Assembly (NCBI GenBank): GCA_965246785.1
Contig: CBDFFM010000001.1
Span: 149,061 to 213,060, forward strand
Direction: 5' to 3'
Length of the DNA: 64,000 nt
DNA from: UBA1952 sp965246785
Lineage (GTDB): Bacteria; Bacteroidota; Bacteroidia; Chitinophagales; Chitinophagaceae
Positions 25,724 to 34,042 of the stretch are shown here, one piece after another. The notes below the pieces were generated by a model. It was not told the DNA's origin. It was given only the letters and a program-made list of their open reading frames with translations, and did not search any database. The position numbers were made by a program, and so were the translations under genes. The first letter of the stretch is position 1, and each line of letters opens with the position of its first letter.

Positions 25724-27130
25724 CTAAGCTGCTAAATCCGGCATCAGCACTGTGCCGTCTTTTATCAGAAATGTGAGCCTGTAGTAGTCTATATTATTGG
25801 CTACCCACGGATCTTTTATCTTCCATTCGCGGAATGTATCGTTGCTTACCAGCAGGCAGTTGTGTTTTCTCACATATTCGATGATAAACTGGTCGGCACT
25901 CTTCTCCGCAGGGGCTTCAATATATTTTGTAGCGCTTTCTAATTCAGGCAACAGCTCCCTGTCAGACAGACGATGTTTCAGCGCCGCGTCGCTTATCACA
26001 CTCACCTGCTCAAACCCTTTCTCCTTCAGGAACTGAACCACCTTAAGTATGTTGGCCACATGGGGTACCCTATCCTTGCCGGCCACGCTATTGTAAGCTA
26101 CGTTACTGCCATCCAGCACCACATGCCTTTCCTGTAATCTTGCAACCTGAAAGAACTCCGCATCACTGTAGAATGCACCGTAGCACTTGGCCTCTTCGCG
26201 ACCCGAAAGGAAGGCAATCAATTCTTCGCGGCCATGCAGCGCCTTTGTAAACCATGGCGGTAACTCGCAGGTATCGGGGTAACGATACTCGTCGAGGGTT
26301 TTTGAAAAATGCTCTTCAATTTTATTGATGGAAATGCGCTTCCCTTCTTCCAGACGGGAGAGAAAGATAAGCAAGGCCTGTTCATCATGCGCCAGCTTTT
26401 TTGCACCAATACTCTGCGCCATACTGACGAATTGTGCCGCGTCTGCCGCGTCCCTCAGCTTGTGCTCCCGGGCAAACTCGTAATCCAGATAAGAGGTAAA
26501 GCCTCTCCTGACGGAGTCTTCATAAGCAGCAGCATCCGGATAGCCTTGTCCTGTTGCTGTCTGATAGTCACCATACTCCGTAAAGCCCGCTTTCATGGCT
26601 TTTTCAAAGGATGGATAGTCTGGAAATCCCCGTTGCGCTGCCGCCTCATACAGCGCGCGGGGGTTGCCTATTGCGCCAATGGATGGCAGCTCATTACTTA
26701 TCATGCGCCAGGTCTCGTACCCTGACACGTATCCACCCCGCTTCAGCACTTCCAGTGCAGACAGGTCTGCAATGTCAGCCTCCCTGGCAATCCTATAGTC
26801 AGCATACGACTTCATACCGCGCCGCTGCGCATCGTAATAATCTGCCGCGCTGCCGAATCCTTCTCCGGCAGACGAGACATAGTCCTCAAGGCTATTGTAG
26901 CCCTCTGTAGCCTGCTGTATCAGTGTGCCGTTGTGCAGCAATGCAAAGTGGCTTACCGCCTCATCTTTCGCCTCATGCTCGCCCTGCAACAACATAACAG
27001 CCTTAATGCTGTGCAGTTCCGCATAGCGTATCAGGTCAGAAACAGAGCATAGTGTGACCTTCGCGCTGTAATGCGCAGAGGCCGCTTTGAAGTACTGCCA
27101 TGAGGGCCTGGCGTTGGTATTCGGTTTCAT
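25724..27130 (-). CDS. Regnase/Zc3h12a-like NYN ribonuclease with 14-residue repeats
   Basis: 468 aa, no signal peptide. The C-terminal 135 residues are an NYN/PIN-fold RNase of the Zc3h12a (MCPIP1) type. Acidic residues fall at the expected places: D340 in HVVLDGSNVAYN, D381 in VISDAALKH, D413 in SADQFII, D431 in VSNDTFREW. The N-terminal half carries 14-residue repeats with consensus GfxsyxdYxxAxxx. Clear units start at G77, G91, G105, G168, G182, G196 and G210 (for example GFTEYGDYQTATGQ), and G133 is a weaker one. The middle (about 240-330) is helical. It likely cleaves RNA, with the repeats acting as a binding platform. It is the last gene of the defence island, 66 bp after an unrecognised gene on the same strand. 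Confidence 0.8.
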   Translation of the reverse strand: MKPNTNARPSWQYFKAASAHYSAKVTLCSVSDLIRYAELHSIKAVMLLQGEHEAKDEAVSHFALLHNGTLIQQATEGYNSLEDYVSSAGEGFGSAADYYDAQRRGMKSYADYRIAREADIADLSALEVLKRGGYVSGYETWRMISNELPSIGAIGNPRALYEAAAQRGFPDYPSFEKAMKAGFTEYGDYQTATGQGYPDAAAYEDSVRRGFTSYLDYEFAREHKLRDAADAAQFVSMAQSIGAKKLAHDEQALLIFLSRLEEGKRISINKIEEHFSKTLDEYRYPDTCELPPWFTKALHGREELIAFLSGREEAKCYGAFYSDAEFFQVARLQERHVVLDGSNVAYNSVAGKDRVPHVANILKVVQFLKEKGFEQVSVISDAALKHRLSDRELLPELESATKYIEAPAEKSADQFIIEYVRKHNCLLVSNDTFREWKIKDPWVANNIDYYRLTFLIKDGTVLMPDLAA

Positions 27131-27196
27131 GGGAGTGAAGATAAAGCACTGCCGCTTTGCCGTTTGCAGCCCCTGTAACCAGCAATTACAAGCCCA

Positions 27197-28345
27197 TTAG
27201 ATAATCAGCCGCTTGCGCACAGATACAGGCATTATTTCTTCTGCTGAGGCCCCCTCTGTTACCCGCGCGAAATCTTCCGGCGTACCCTCATTCACTCCCG
27301 CCAATACGACCACCGGGACACGCATCTTTCCGCGCGCCAAAGCTTCAGGAGTGGAAAGCTGCTCCCGGGTTTCAGCCAATGTGATCTGTGCTGCAGCATA
27401 AAAATCCCAGATGCGCTGCAATGGCATTTCTCCAATCCATACTTCCAACATGTGGCGACCACCTGCCGCCGCCCTCATATTGCTCAGCAGCTTGGTTTGG
27501 CGAGCCGCATCACTCCACGTGGCAGCGGCGGGCTGCACCTGCTCTTTGTAGAAAGAGAGCCGTTGCGCAGCGTCCATGCTTCCCGTCACCGCCGCATCTA
27601 TCCATTGGTCGAAGGCTGCATAAAACGCCGTTCCTCCTTTGCGTATCTGGCTGCGCAGTACCTGGAGCTCCAGCGCATTAAAGGCATTGAAGTTGGGCAG
27701 CTCCATCACCCGCTCCAGCCATATGTTTGCGGCATCAGCGGCCTCCGGGTCTTCTATGGTGTACACCTGGCCGGGCCTGCAGTCAGGTGTAAGCGCCTCT
27801 AAGGGTAGAATGAACGCAACGTCCTTATCGTCTTCCTCATCAATAGCATCGCCCAGAAGCTGTAATATGCGGCTAGCCGGCGTATAGCCTTCCCCGTTCT
27901 GCTCAGGCTTATCCGGATGGATATGATAGTAGCAAAGGCCTTCGTCAGGTACTCCGCTCAGCACATGCAGGCCAGTGCGCTCCACAGGCTCTGCCAATTC
28001 TTCTACCACGAGCTTGTAAAAGTCGTTTATCACCTTTTCCGACTTTTTAATGGCGACGATTTCTGCCGCGCTTCTGTGCTTCTTCTTGCTTAATTTATCA
28101 TAACCGGCAACCAAGTGCCCGAACTCCGGGAGCAGTTCCGGAGAATTATTCTGCATATCCTCCTTTACGAAATAAATCCGGCTGCGCATGTTGCGCGATT
28201 CAAGCTCTCTACGAAAGTGCATCGTGAAGCCGGTTTCGGTGCATAGCACTGCCCGGTCTGAGAAGAGATAGCTCCACTTAGCCGTAATGGCATGACTGAT
28301 GGGGTGTATGCGCGATTGCAGCCGGGTGTATTGAAAGAGTTTCAT
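27197..28345 (-). CDS. Unrecognised protein paired with the NYN ribonuclease
   Basis: 382 aa from ATG 28345; the frame also opens with TTG 28387. Soluble, no signal or membrane helix. Seen: a Lys-rich segment GYDKLSKKKHRSAAEI (about 80-95), an acidic patch DAIDEEDDKDVAFILPLEAL, and an alanine-rich helical C-terminal half. I recognise no family. It sits between a decayed hsdS 3' end (104 bp upstream) and the NYN nuclease (66 bp downstream), in the same direction as both. An operon pair with the nuclease is the simplest reading; a regulator, sensor or antitoxin role is speculation. Confidence 0.6.
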   Translation of the reverse strand: MKLFQYTRLQSRIHPISHAITAKWSYLFSDRAVLCTETGFTMHFRRELESRNMRSRIYFVKEDMQNNSPELLPEFGHLVAGYDKLSKKKHRSAAEIVAIKKSEKVINDFYKLVVEELAEPVERTGLHVLSGVPDEGLCYYHIHPDKPEQNGEGYTPASRILQLLGDAIDEEDDKDVAFILPLEALTPDCRPGQVYTIEDPEAADAANIWLERVMELPNFNAFNALELQVLRSQIRKGGTAFYAAFDQWIDAAVTGSMDAAQRLSFYKEQVQPAAATWSDAARQTKLLSNMRAAAGGRHMLEVWIGEMPLQRIWDFYAAAQITLAETREQLSTPEALARGKMRVPVVVLAGVNEGTPEDFARVTEGASAEEIMPVSVRKRLII

Positions 28346-28451
28346 CGTGTGTTTTTTAGCTTTAGGCCGAGACAGAATAAGCTGCAAAATAGTTTGACTC
28401 GACGAGGGAAGGCCAATCGCCGTTTTTATTGAGCGTCAGCGCATCATGTGC

Positions 28452-28575
28452 TCAGCTAAAATACCGCAGCAGCAATCCCTGAAACATTCTTCAATGCTTC
28501 CGCATGTGCTGCTGCCGGGCTTTTAGTGTTTCTGCACCGGGGCGTATTCTTTCAATCAAACCGAGGTGGCTTATA
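28452..28575 (-). pseudogene. Decayed 3' end of a second hsdS gene
   Basis: On the minus strand the end reads RMFQGLLLRYFS-stop, matching the end of the intact HsdS (EMFQGLLQRYFG). Just before it, in a shifted frame, HAEALKN aligns with HAAELEE, and further up PPRFD aligns with PPLKLQ. At least two frameshifts and internal stops are present. It is a remnant, different in sequence from the intact hsdS that ends about 0.86 kb away. The remaining gap (28576-28704) shows no gene. Confidence 0.7.
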
Positions 28576-28704
28576 TGTGGAACCAGCGCTTCGTGTGGTA
28601 TGATGTGGCTGGCGCGCCAGACACAAGTTGCCACCGCTCAAGCCTCAGCTCAAACTTGCGCCAGCCGGGGGCAGGAACACTGCAAAACCAGGAAAGCCTA
28701 TTAC

Positions 28705-29367
28705 CTAGGGTAGTAGCTGAAACCTTCCATAGTATCGGGCGCTTAATCCTTCTTTGTCTCCATGATTATCCATGTATCCGTAGCAGGCGAATACTGCATG
28801 CTTGCTTCGCCATGCTACCACACCGCATTTATTGGCAGTGCTTTCCCATTTGTACATCGCGTTGATTTTGTTCTCCAGCCCCAGATATCTGAACACAGTT
28901 GGGGTATAGGCTCCAGCTTCTAATGCCTCCAGCGCATCGGCGTAATTCTTTATGTCTTCTGACTGGTCTAAATCTTCCCTCACTTTGCCCATGACTGCAT
29001 AGCAACGGACTGCATAACGGTAAAGCTCAAGCTCATTTGAGTCTTCCAGGCGAAAATCGGCAGATGTGGCAGCCATACGCAGCTCCCGGCTGCTCAGGTA
29101 ATACTGGCTGTTGTTCTTTGTAGTAATGCGCCACAAAGTGTCTGCTATCCGCTCTTCCTGAAAGACGTTGCCGATTCCATAAACGTTCATGGCCGCTTTT
29201 ATTAGCGCAACGGAGGCACAATTGCCTCGCTCTCCTTGCCTGAAAGTGCTGAATATCCGGCTGTCGGGAACTCCCTGGGCTTCGGCAAAATGTGTAGCCA
29301 AGAGTAGCGTCCCGGCTAAGAATTGCAAAATGAGTCTGGATTTAATGGACTGGAGTTTCATGTGCAT
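28705..29367 (-). CDS. Exported calpain/papain-like cysteine-protease-fold protein
   Basis: 220 aa with signal peptide (about residues 1-30, LILQFLAGTLLLATHFAEAQ). FRQGERGNCASVALIKAA places Gln44 six residues before Cys50, as in calpain-like and papain-like proteases. KHAVFACYGYMDN near the end supplies His190 and Asp200/Asn201. The triad layout Q-C-H-N is therefore complete, but overall family membership is not certain. It lies between intact hsdS (69 bp upstream) and the hsdS remnant, so it sits in a cargo slot of the island, although a secreted protein is unexpected there. Confidence 0.6.
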   Translation of the reverse strand: MHMKLQSIKSRLILQFLAGTLLLATHFAEAQGVPDSRIFSTFRQGERGNCASVALIKAAMNVYGIGNVFQEERIADTLWRITTKNNSQYYLSSRELRMAATSADFRLEDSNELELYRYAVRCYAVMGKVREDLDQSEDIKNYADALEALEAGAYTPTVFRYLGLENKINAMYKWESTANKCGVVAWRSKHAVFACYGYMDNHGDKEGLSARYYGRFQLLP

Positions 29368-29436
29368 TATTGGGTGGGATTAGTGATAGGTGGCGTTGAG
29401 ATAAAAGGCTCAGAAATGACGTGCATTGAACATACT

Positions 29437-30603
29437 TCACCCGAAATACCGCTGCAGCAATCCCTGGAACATCTCCTCCAGCTCCGCCGCATGTGCCCGC
29501 TGCCGCTGCCGCAATGCCTCTGTCTGCGCTACAATGGCGGCGAATTGTTGTTGAAGTTTGAGAGGAGGCAAAAGAATCTCTGTCGCTTCAATTTGCTTAA
29601 TGTTCAGCGTTGGCTGGGCAACAGTTTTTGTTTCGTTTGTAAAGTAAGATTGAACCAATGGAGTAGATAAGTAGTAGGCCAAATAAAAGCGATTAATCTC
29701 TTTTTCATTTGGACTGATTCTGGCGACCGCGCGTACTATGTTGTAGCCGACTTGCGTTTCATCAACTAGCGCAACTTTTCCAATTGAGCCTACACAAGCA
29801 ATTAGAATCTCACTCCCATTAATTCTTGTTCTCGTGTATTTGCTTTCTATAATTGGGTCAATCCTTTTAAGCTTGCTGTTGCTAATTGTCATTCCTGAAA
29901 AATCTCCTACGCGAATGACTGGAATACCGTTTCTATTATCATCGCCAGGTTGTACGACGCCATAACTGATTTTTTCTCCGTTAGCAATTAGCTTGTCTAC
30001 TGTCCTCACTTCCCACCCCTTCTCATTCCGCACCGGGTCGCCGAAGAGGGAAAGAAAAGTGCTCTGCAAAAACTGCTCAGTAAGCCCATTGGCTACTTTC
30101 CGCTGCTGCTGTGCGTTATCCACCTGCGAAAGAATATGTGCGATTTCTTTTTGCTTTCGAATATTCGGGAACCTAATTTTTATTTCTCTTAGACCTGCAT
30201 TATTCAAAATTGGAACAACCGCATTATTTGCCTTTTGTTCTAATTCAGGCTGTATGAACTGAAAAAAGTAGAAAGCAAACTGCGGGTCAATTTCGTTATT
30301 AAATGTAAGTCCGGTTATTTGCTGATTAGACGACGTAATTCCAGATGTAATCCCGACGCGCCCGATATTGCCGATGCACGTTATTAGCAATGTATTTGGT
30401 TCAAAAACTACAGCCTTTTTGTCTGATAGCGCTTTCTGTGAAATCTTACGGCTTGAACCATTTAGAAAAAGCTTGTTCGTGATGTCTGCCGGCGTGTACC
30501 AATTGATATCTCCGTTAAAGTACTCGCTCTGAGCTGTCGGCGGTGTTTTACCTGTAGCCATTTTCCTAACTACATCTCCGAGCAATCTTTCCTTATAGCT
30601 CAT
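29437..30603 (-). CDS. hsdS: Type I restriction-modification specificity subunit
   Basis: 388 aa with two target-recognition domains. TRD1 is about residues 1-150 (ATGKTPPTAQSEYFNG, NWYTPADIT) and ends in the conserved helix KQKEIAHILSQVDNAQQQR. TRD2 is about 195-350 (GEKISYGVVQPGD, IPVIRVGDF), closed by the second conserved helix LKLQQQFAAIVAQTEALRQR. It determines the bipartite DNA site recognised by the MTase and restriction complex. Its ATG overlaps the hsdM stop (ATGA), giving coupled translation. Confidence 0.95.
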   Translation of the reverse strand: MSYKERLLGDVVRKMATGKTPPTAQSEYFNGDINWYTPADITNKLFLNGSSRKISQKALSDKKAVVFEPNTLLITCIGNIGRVGITSGITSSNQQITGLTFNNEIDPQFAFYFFQFIQPELEQKANNAVVPILNNAGLREIKIRFPNIRKQKEIAHILSQVDNAQQQRKVANGLTEQFLQSTFLSLFGDPVRNEKGWEVRTVDKLIANGEKISYGVVQPGDDNRNGIPVIRVGDFSGMTISNSKLKRIDPIIESKYTRTRINGSEILIACVGSIGKVALVDETQVGYNIVRAVARISPNEKEINRFYLAYYLSTPLVQSYFTNETKTVAQPTLNIKQIEATEILLPPLKLQQQFAAIVAQTEALRQRQRAHAAELEEMFQGLLQRYFG

Positions 30604-32186
30604 ACTCCTTCAATTTTTTCTCTAATCCCCTTTACCAAATACCCAATCTCCTCCTCCATAACCATCAACCTATCCAGCACCACCTCCGGCGCTTCATACG
30701 CCATCGCCTCATACGCCACCGGCTTATACCGGCTAATGCTCAGGTCGTACTTATTGGCCCTTATATCCGCAGCATCCACCAGCAGCACCTTGCTGTGTGG
30801 CGGCGTATAAGCTGCACCTTCCGCTATGTAGCGCCTGTATTCCGCCACAATCTCCGCCGTATCATCGCCTGCTATCTTCTGCCGCTTATCGTCTAAGCTG
30901 TAGCCATCGGCCTGCATGTCGTAATACCAGACCTTGTCCGTTACATCGCCCTTGGTAAAGAGCAGCACGGCCGTACTCACGCCCGCATAAGGCTTAAACA
31001 CGCCGCTGGGCATGCTCACAATGCCGGAGAGCCTGCATTCATCCACCAGCATCTTCCGTACGCCCACATGCGCATTGCTCGTGCCGAAGAGCACGCCATC
31101 CGGCACGATCACGCCGGCGCGACCGCCTTTCTCCAGCAGGTCGTGGATTAGCTCTAAGAACAGCAGTTCCGTCTTCTTCGTCTTCACGCGGAAGCGGGCA
31201 TTCATATCGCTCTCGTCAATGCTACCCTTAAACGGCGGATTGGCCAGCACCACATCATAGTCACTCGCTTCATTAAATCCCTTGCTCAGCCCGTCCGCAT
31301 ATCGGAACCGTGGCCGGTCTATGCCGTGCAGCATCAGGTTCATCGCCCCGATGCGCACCATCGTTACATCATTGTCGTAGCCGCTTATGGCTTTGCTCTT
31401 CAGGAACTCGTGCAGCTTCGGGTCGGCTATCCGGTCGCCTATCAGGTGGTGCGCCTTGCCTTCCTCATCCACGCTCAGTATCTCCGGGCTGGTATTCTGC
31501 TCCAGGATGTGCTCATAGGCCGTCACCAGGAAGCCGGCCGTACCCGCGGCAGGGTCGCAGATGCGCTCGCCAATCTTCGGGTTCACCATCCGCGTTATCA
31601 TGCGGATGATATGCCGCGGCGTCCGGAACTGCCCATTACGACCGGCGCTGCTGAGCTGGTTGAGCAGGTACTCATAGATATCACCCTGCACATCGGCATT
31701 CTGCTCGCTCAGGTGCAGGTCGTCAATAATCTTGACGGCCTCCTGCAGCAGGCTGGGCTTCTGGATGATGAAGGTCGCATCCTGCATATATTGGGTAAAG
31801 GCGCTGTACTCGGCACCCAGGTTGCGCAGGAAGGGAAAGACCGTATCGCGCACAAAGGCCAGCATCTCATCGCCGGGCAGCTGCTTCCAGTTACTCCATT
31901 TGAGGCTGTCGCCCTTCGGGTCTTTGCGCACCAGCTCGGGCAGCGTATCGCCTTTGGCTTCGGCTGCTTTCGCCAGGGCTGCGGCGTATGCTTCGTACAC
32001 GGTCACATGCGCCGTACCGCGACGGCCTGCCCGGCGGGCTGCGTCATTATCGGTATCCTCCAGGCGCTTCAGGAAGATGAGGTAGCTCATCTGCTCAATG
32101 GCATTGAGCGGATTATTGACGCCGCCGCTCCAGAAGCGCAGCCAGAGAGCGTCTATTTGGGATTTTAGGGTTGGGTTGGTGAGCAT
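30600..32186 (-). CDS. hsdM: Type I restriction-modification DNA methyltransferase subunit
   Basis: 528 aa. N-terminal HsdM domain (LWLRFWSGGVNNPLNAIEQM), SAM-binding motif I DPAAGTAGFL (about 211-220) and catalytic motif IV NPPF (316-319), typical for N6-adenine methylation. It pairs with HsdS as M2S. Its start shares one base with the stop of the FRG gene (TAATG). About 95 bp of its 5' end are duplicated at 33945-34042, upstream of the FRG gene. Confidence 0.96.
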   Translation of the reverse strand: MLTNPTLKSQIDALWLRFWSGGVNNPLNAIEQMSYLIFLKRLEDTDNDAARRAGRRGTAHVTVYEAYAAALAKAAEAKGDTLPELVRKDPKGDSLKWSNWKQLPGDEMLAFVRDTVFPFLRNLGAEYSAFTQYMQDATFIIQKPSLLQEAVKIIDDLHLSEQNADVQGDIYEYLLNQLSSAGRNGQFRTPRHIIRMITRMVNPKIGERICDPAAGTAGFLVTAYEHILEQNTSPEILSVDEEGKAHHLIGDRIADPKLHEFLKSKAISGYDNDVTMVRIGAMNLMLHGIDRPRFRYADGLSKGFNEASDYDVVLANPPFKGSIDESDMNARFRVKTKKTELLFLELIHDLLEKGGRAGVIVPDGVLFGTSNAHVGVRKMLVDECRLSGIVSMPSGVFKPYAGVSTAVLLFTKGDVTDKVWYYDMQADGYSLDDKRQKIAGDDTAEIVAEYRRYIAEGAAYTPPHSKVLLVDAADIRANKYDLSISRYKPVAYEAMAYEAPEVVLDRLMVMEEEIGYLVKGIREKIEGV

Positions 32187-32485
32187 TAAGTTGAGCTGTT
32201 TTGAATTGATACCTTTAAGGCCTCTGGCAAATCAAAAGGTGGATGCTCAAACCCTTTCACTAATTCCATCGTCTTCGGACTATAGGCCCAGTGAATTTCA
32301 AGTTCAAAGCCAAGAGATCTTGCCAGTCCATCAATATCAGGGAACAACGTTGCATCGGTTATGTTAGACCGATACAAATCCTTCATGGCGTCGTATCTTA
32401 TTTTCTGCGTGTCTAGTGTGATCTTTGCAATAATATCACTGCTGTCAGGATATTCACTTAGAAGTTCCTCAACAGGTATGTCTAG

Positions 32486-33296
32486 GTGTTGTTTACAGTT
32501 TGGCTAAGTTATAAGAGATGGTTTTAGAATTTTGTGTTCTATGAGAAGACATGAGGTGAGTGATAAATTATGGGAGCAGATAAAGCCATTGCTACCAAAG
32601 CGTGGCCGCTCACATGACGACCGTTTGTTTGTGAATGCTGTTCTTTTCCATGCTAAAACCGGTCTGCCCTGGCGCGATCTGCCGGAGCGGTTTGGTAAAT
32701 GGTACAGCATCTATCAGAGATTTAATCGCTGGTCAAAGGCAGGGGTATGGGGAAAGATTTTTGAGTTAACTGCAGATCCGGAGCCGATGGTAATAATGGT
32801 TGATTCTACTTCGGTCAGAGCCAATCAGGTGGCTGCGGGTCAAAAAAAACTGAAGCCCGGCCAGCCGCTTTGGGTCGTTCACGTGGCGGATTGACATCTA
32901 AGATTCATCTGGCTGTAAATGCAGTAGGAAGAATATGCAGGACCATTGTCGGGGCGGGGCATGAGAGTGATTATAAGCGTGCGGCTGAACTGGTAAGAGG
33001 ATACAGACCTTTTGTTGCAATGGCTGATAAAGGTTATGATGCTAAATGGTTTGTTGATAAATTAAAGTCAGCAGGTGTGGTTGAGGTCGTTATTCCGAGC
33101 AGGCGAAGCAATAGGGAGCAAAGAGACTATGACCGGGATAAATACAAAGGCAGAAACGTAGTGGAAAGGGCGATAAACAGACTCAAATACTTCCGAAGAA
33201 TAGCCACCAGATTTGACAAACTCGCCCGCAACTTCCAAGGATTTATCTTCTTGGCCTCAGCTGTCTTAAATACCAAATTCATTCTGTAAACAGTGC
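32486..33296 (+). mobile_element. IS5-family (IS427-group-like) insertion sequence, 811 bp
   Basis: Imperfect terminal inverted repeats GTGTTGTTTACAG (left) and GCACTGTTTACAG (right, complemented) match at 9 of 13. They are flanked by 4-bp direct repeats CTAG at 32482-32485 and 33297-33300. CTAG fits the YTAR target duplications of the IS427 group. The element has a single transposase gene in two overlapping frames and is opposite in direction to the host operon. Confidence 0.9.
32541..33289 (+). CDS. IS5-family DDE transposase, probable -1 frameshift product
   Basis: Frame 1 (ATG 32541 to TGA near 32894) carries HDDRLFVNAVLFHAKTGLPW and the first catalytic Asp in IMVDSTSVRAN. Frame 2 carries ALGRSRGGLTSKIHLAVNA, the second Asp in MADKGYDA and the catalytic Glu in RNVVERAINRLKYFRRIATR. 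The frames overlap at a run of eight A (32842-32849) read as A AAA AAA, a classic -1 slippery site. Slippage there gives one full protein of about 248 aa. DDE residues are intact, so the element may be active. Confidence 0.85.
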
Positions 33297-33944
33297 CTAG
33301 ACATCCAGGCACCAAAAAGGTTCCTGACTGCGCTATTTGTCTTTTGTTCATACTGTGTGGTTCGCCTTGCATAACGAAAGGGATTTTTCCAGGCAGATAG
33401 TATTTACAAAAATTCCCAGCGTCACGCATCCACATTTTGCGTGGAATAATCACCTCTCCGCTATTTAATGCAATGCTTTCGTTTGAATCTATTTTAGGAG
33501 GAAATACTGCCCAAACGACAGATTCAGCAGTGGCACGTTGTAACGCAAAATATGCGGCGACATAAGGTGAGAAAGTGAAGTCCAGTAGTCTCGTCGGAGC
33601 ACCATGATGCTGCATTATGGACAGCCATTCAAACGTGTCGCTTTTATCGGGTATGTGTGTGAGATATAAATGGGCCTTCCTTTGGAAAATACGGATTATT
33701 CGCTCTTCCTGATGCGACCATGCACGCTTATCAATGCCGAAGTTGAGCAAGTGACGACTTAGAGAACTGAACATAGGCCACGACGCATTTGACTGGCCGC
33801 GGAAGGCCCAACTCTGAAAATTTTCGCCAGACACAAGATTTCTAAAGTCTTGCCATTTATCAATAAAATGATTCTGCATTTGTTGTTTTTTGTGTTCTAA
33901 TTGCAGCTTGAGGTACAACACGGTGCTGCAAGAGAATGGAGCTA

Positions 33945-34042
33945 CTCATCTGCTCAATGGCATTGAGCGGATTATTGACGCCGCCGCTCCAGAAGCGGAG
34001 CCAGAGGGCGTCTATTTGGGATTTTAGGGTTGGTGAGCATTA
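33945..34042 (-). pseudogene. Duplicated 5' end of hsdM
   Basis: 98 bp nearly identical to the first codons of hsdM (32086-32188): two base substitutions and one 5-bp deletion (GGGTT on the plus strand) that throws the frame off after MLTNP. As at the intact hsdM, its ATG shares a base with the stop codon of the gene before it (TAATG), here the gene at 34040-34846. Homology stops abruptly at 33945. Confidence 0.85.

Larger units (their letters stand above)
32186..33879 (-). pseudogene. FRG-domain protein gene split by an IS element
   Basis: The 5' part (33879 to 33297) encodes SWAFRGQSNASWPMFSSLSR and IMQHHGAPTRLLDFTFSPYV, the FRG domain named for its Phe-Arg-Gly motif and often found in phage-defence loci. 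The 3' part (32485 to 32186) encodes a helical C-terminus (FPDIDGLARSLGFELEIHWA). Removing the IS and one CTAG joins them in frame as VPGCLDIPVEELLSEY, giving about 293 aa, so insertion is the only visible lesion. ATG 33879 is used; a GTG at 33921 is also in frame. The gene ends on TAATG with hsdM, so it was an integral operon member. Confidence 0.85.

Noticed and set aside
33945..34042. Interpreted as a target duplication or end of a transposon
   Set aside because: The 98 bp match hsdM coding sequence with its start codon, far longer than any IS target duplication, and there is no second transposase.
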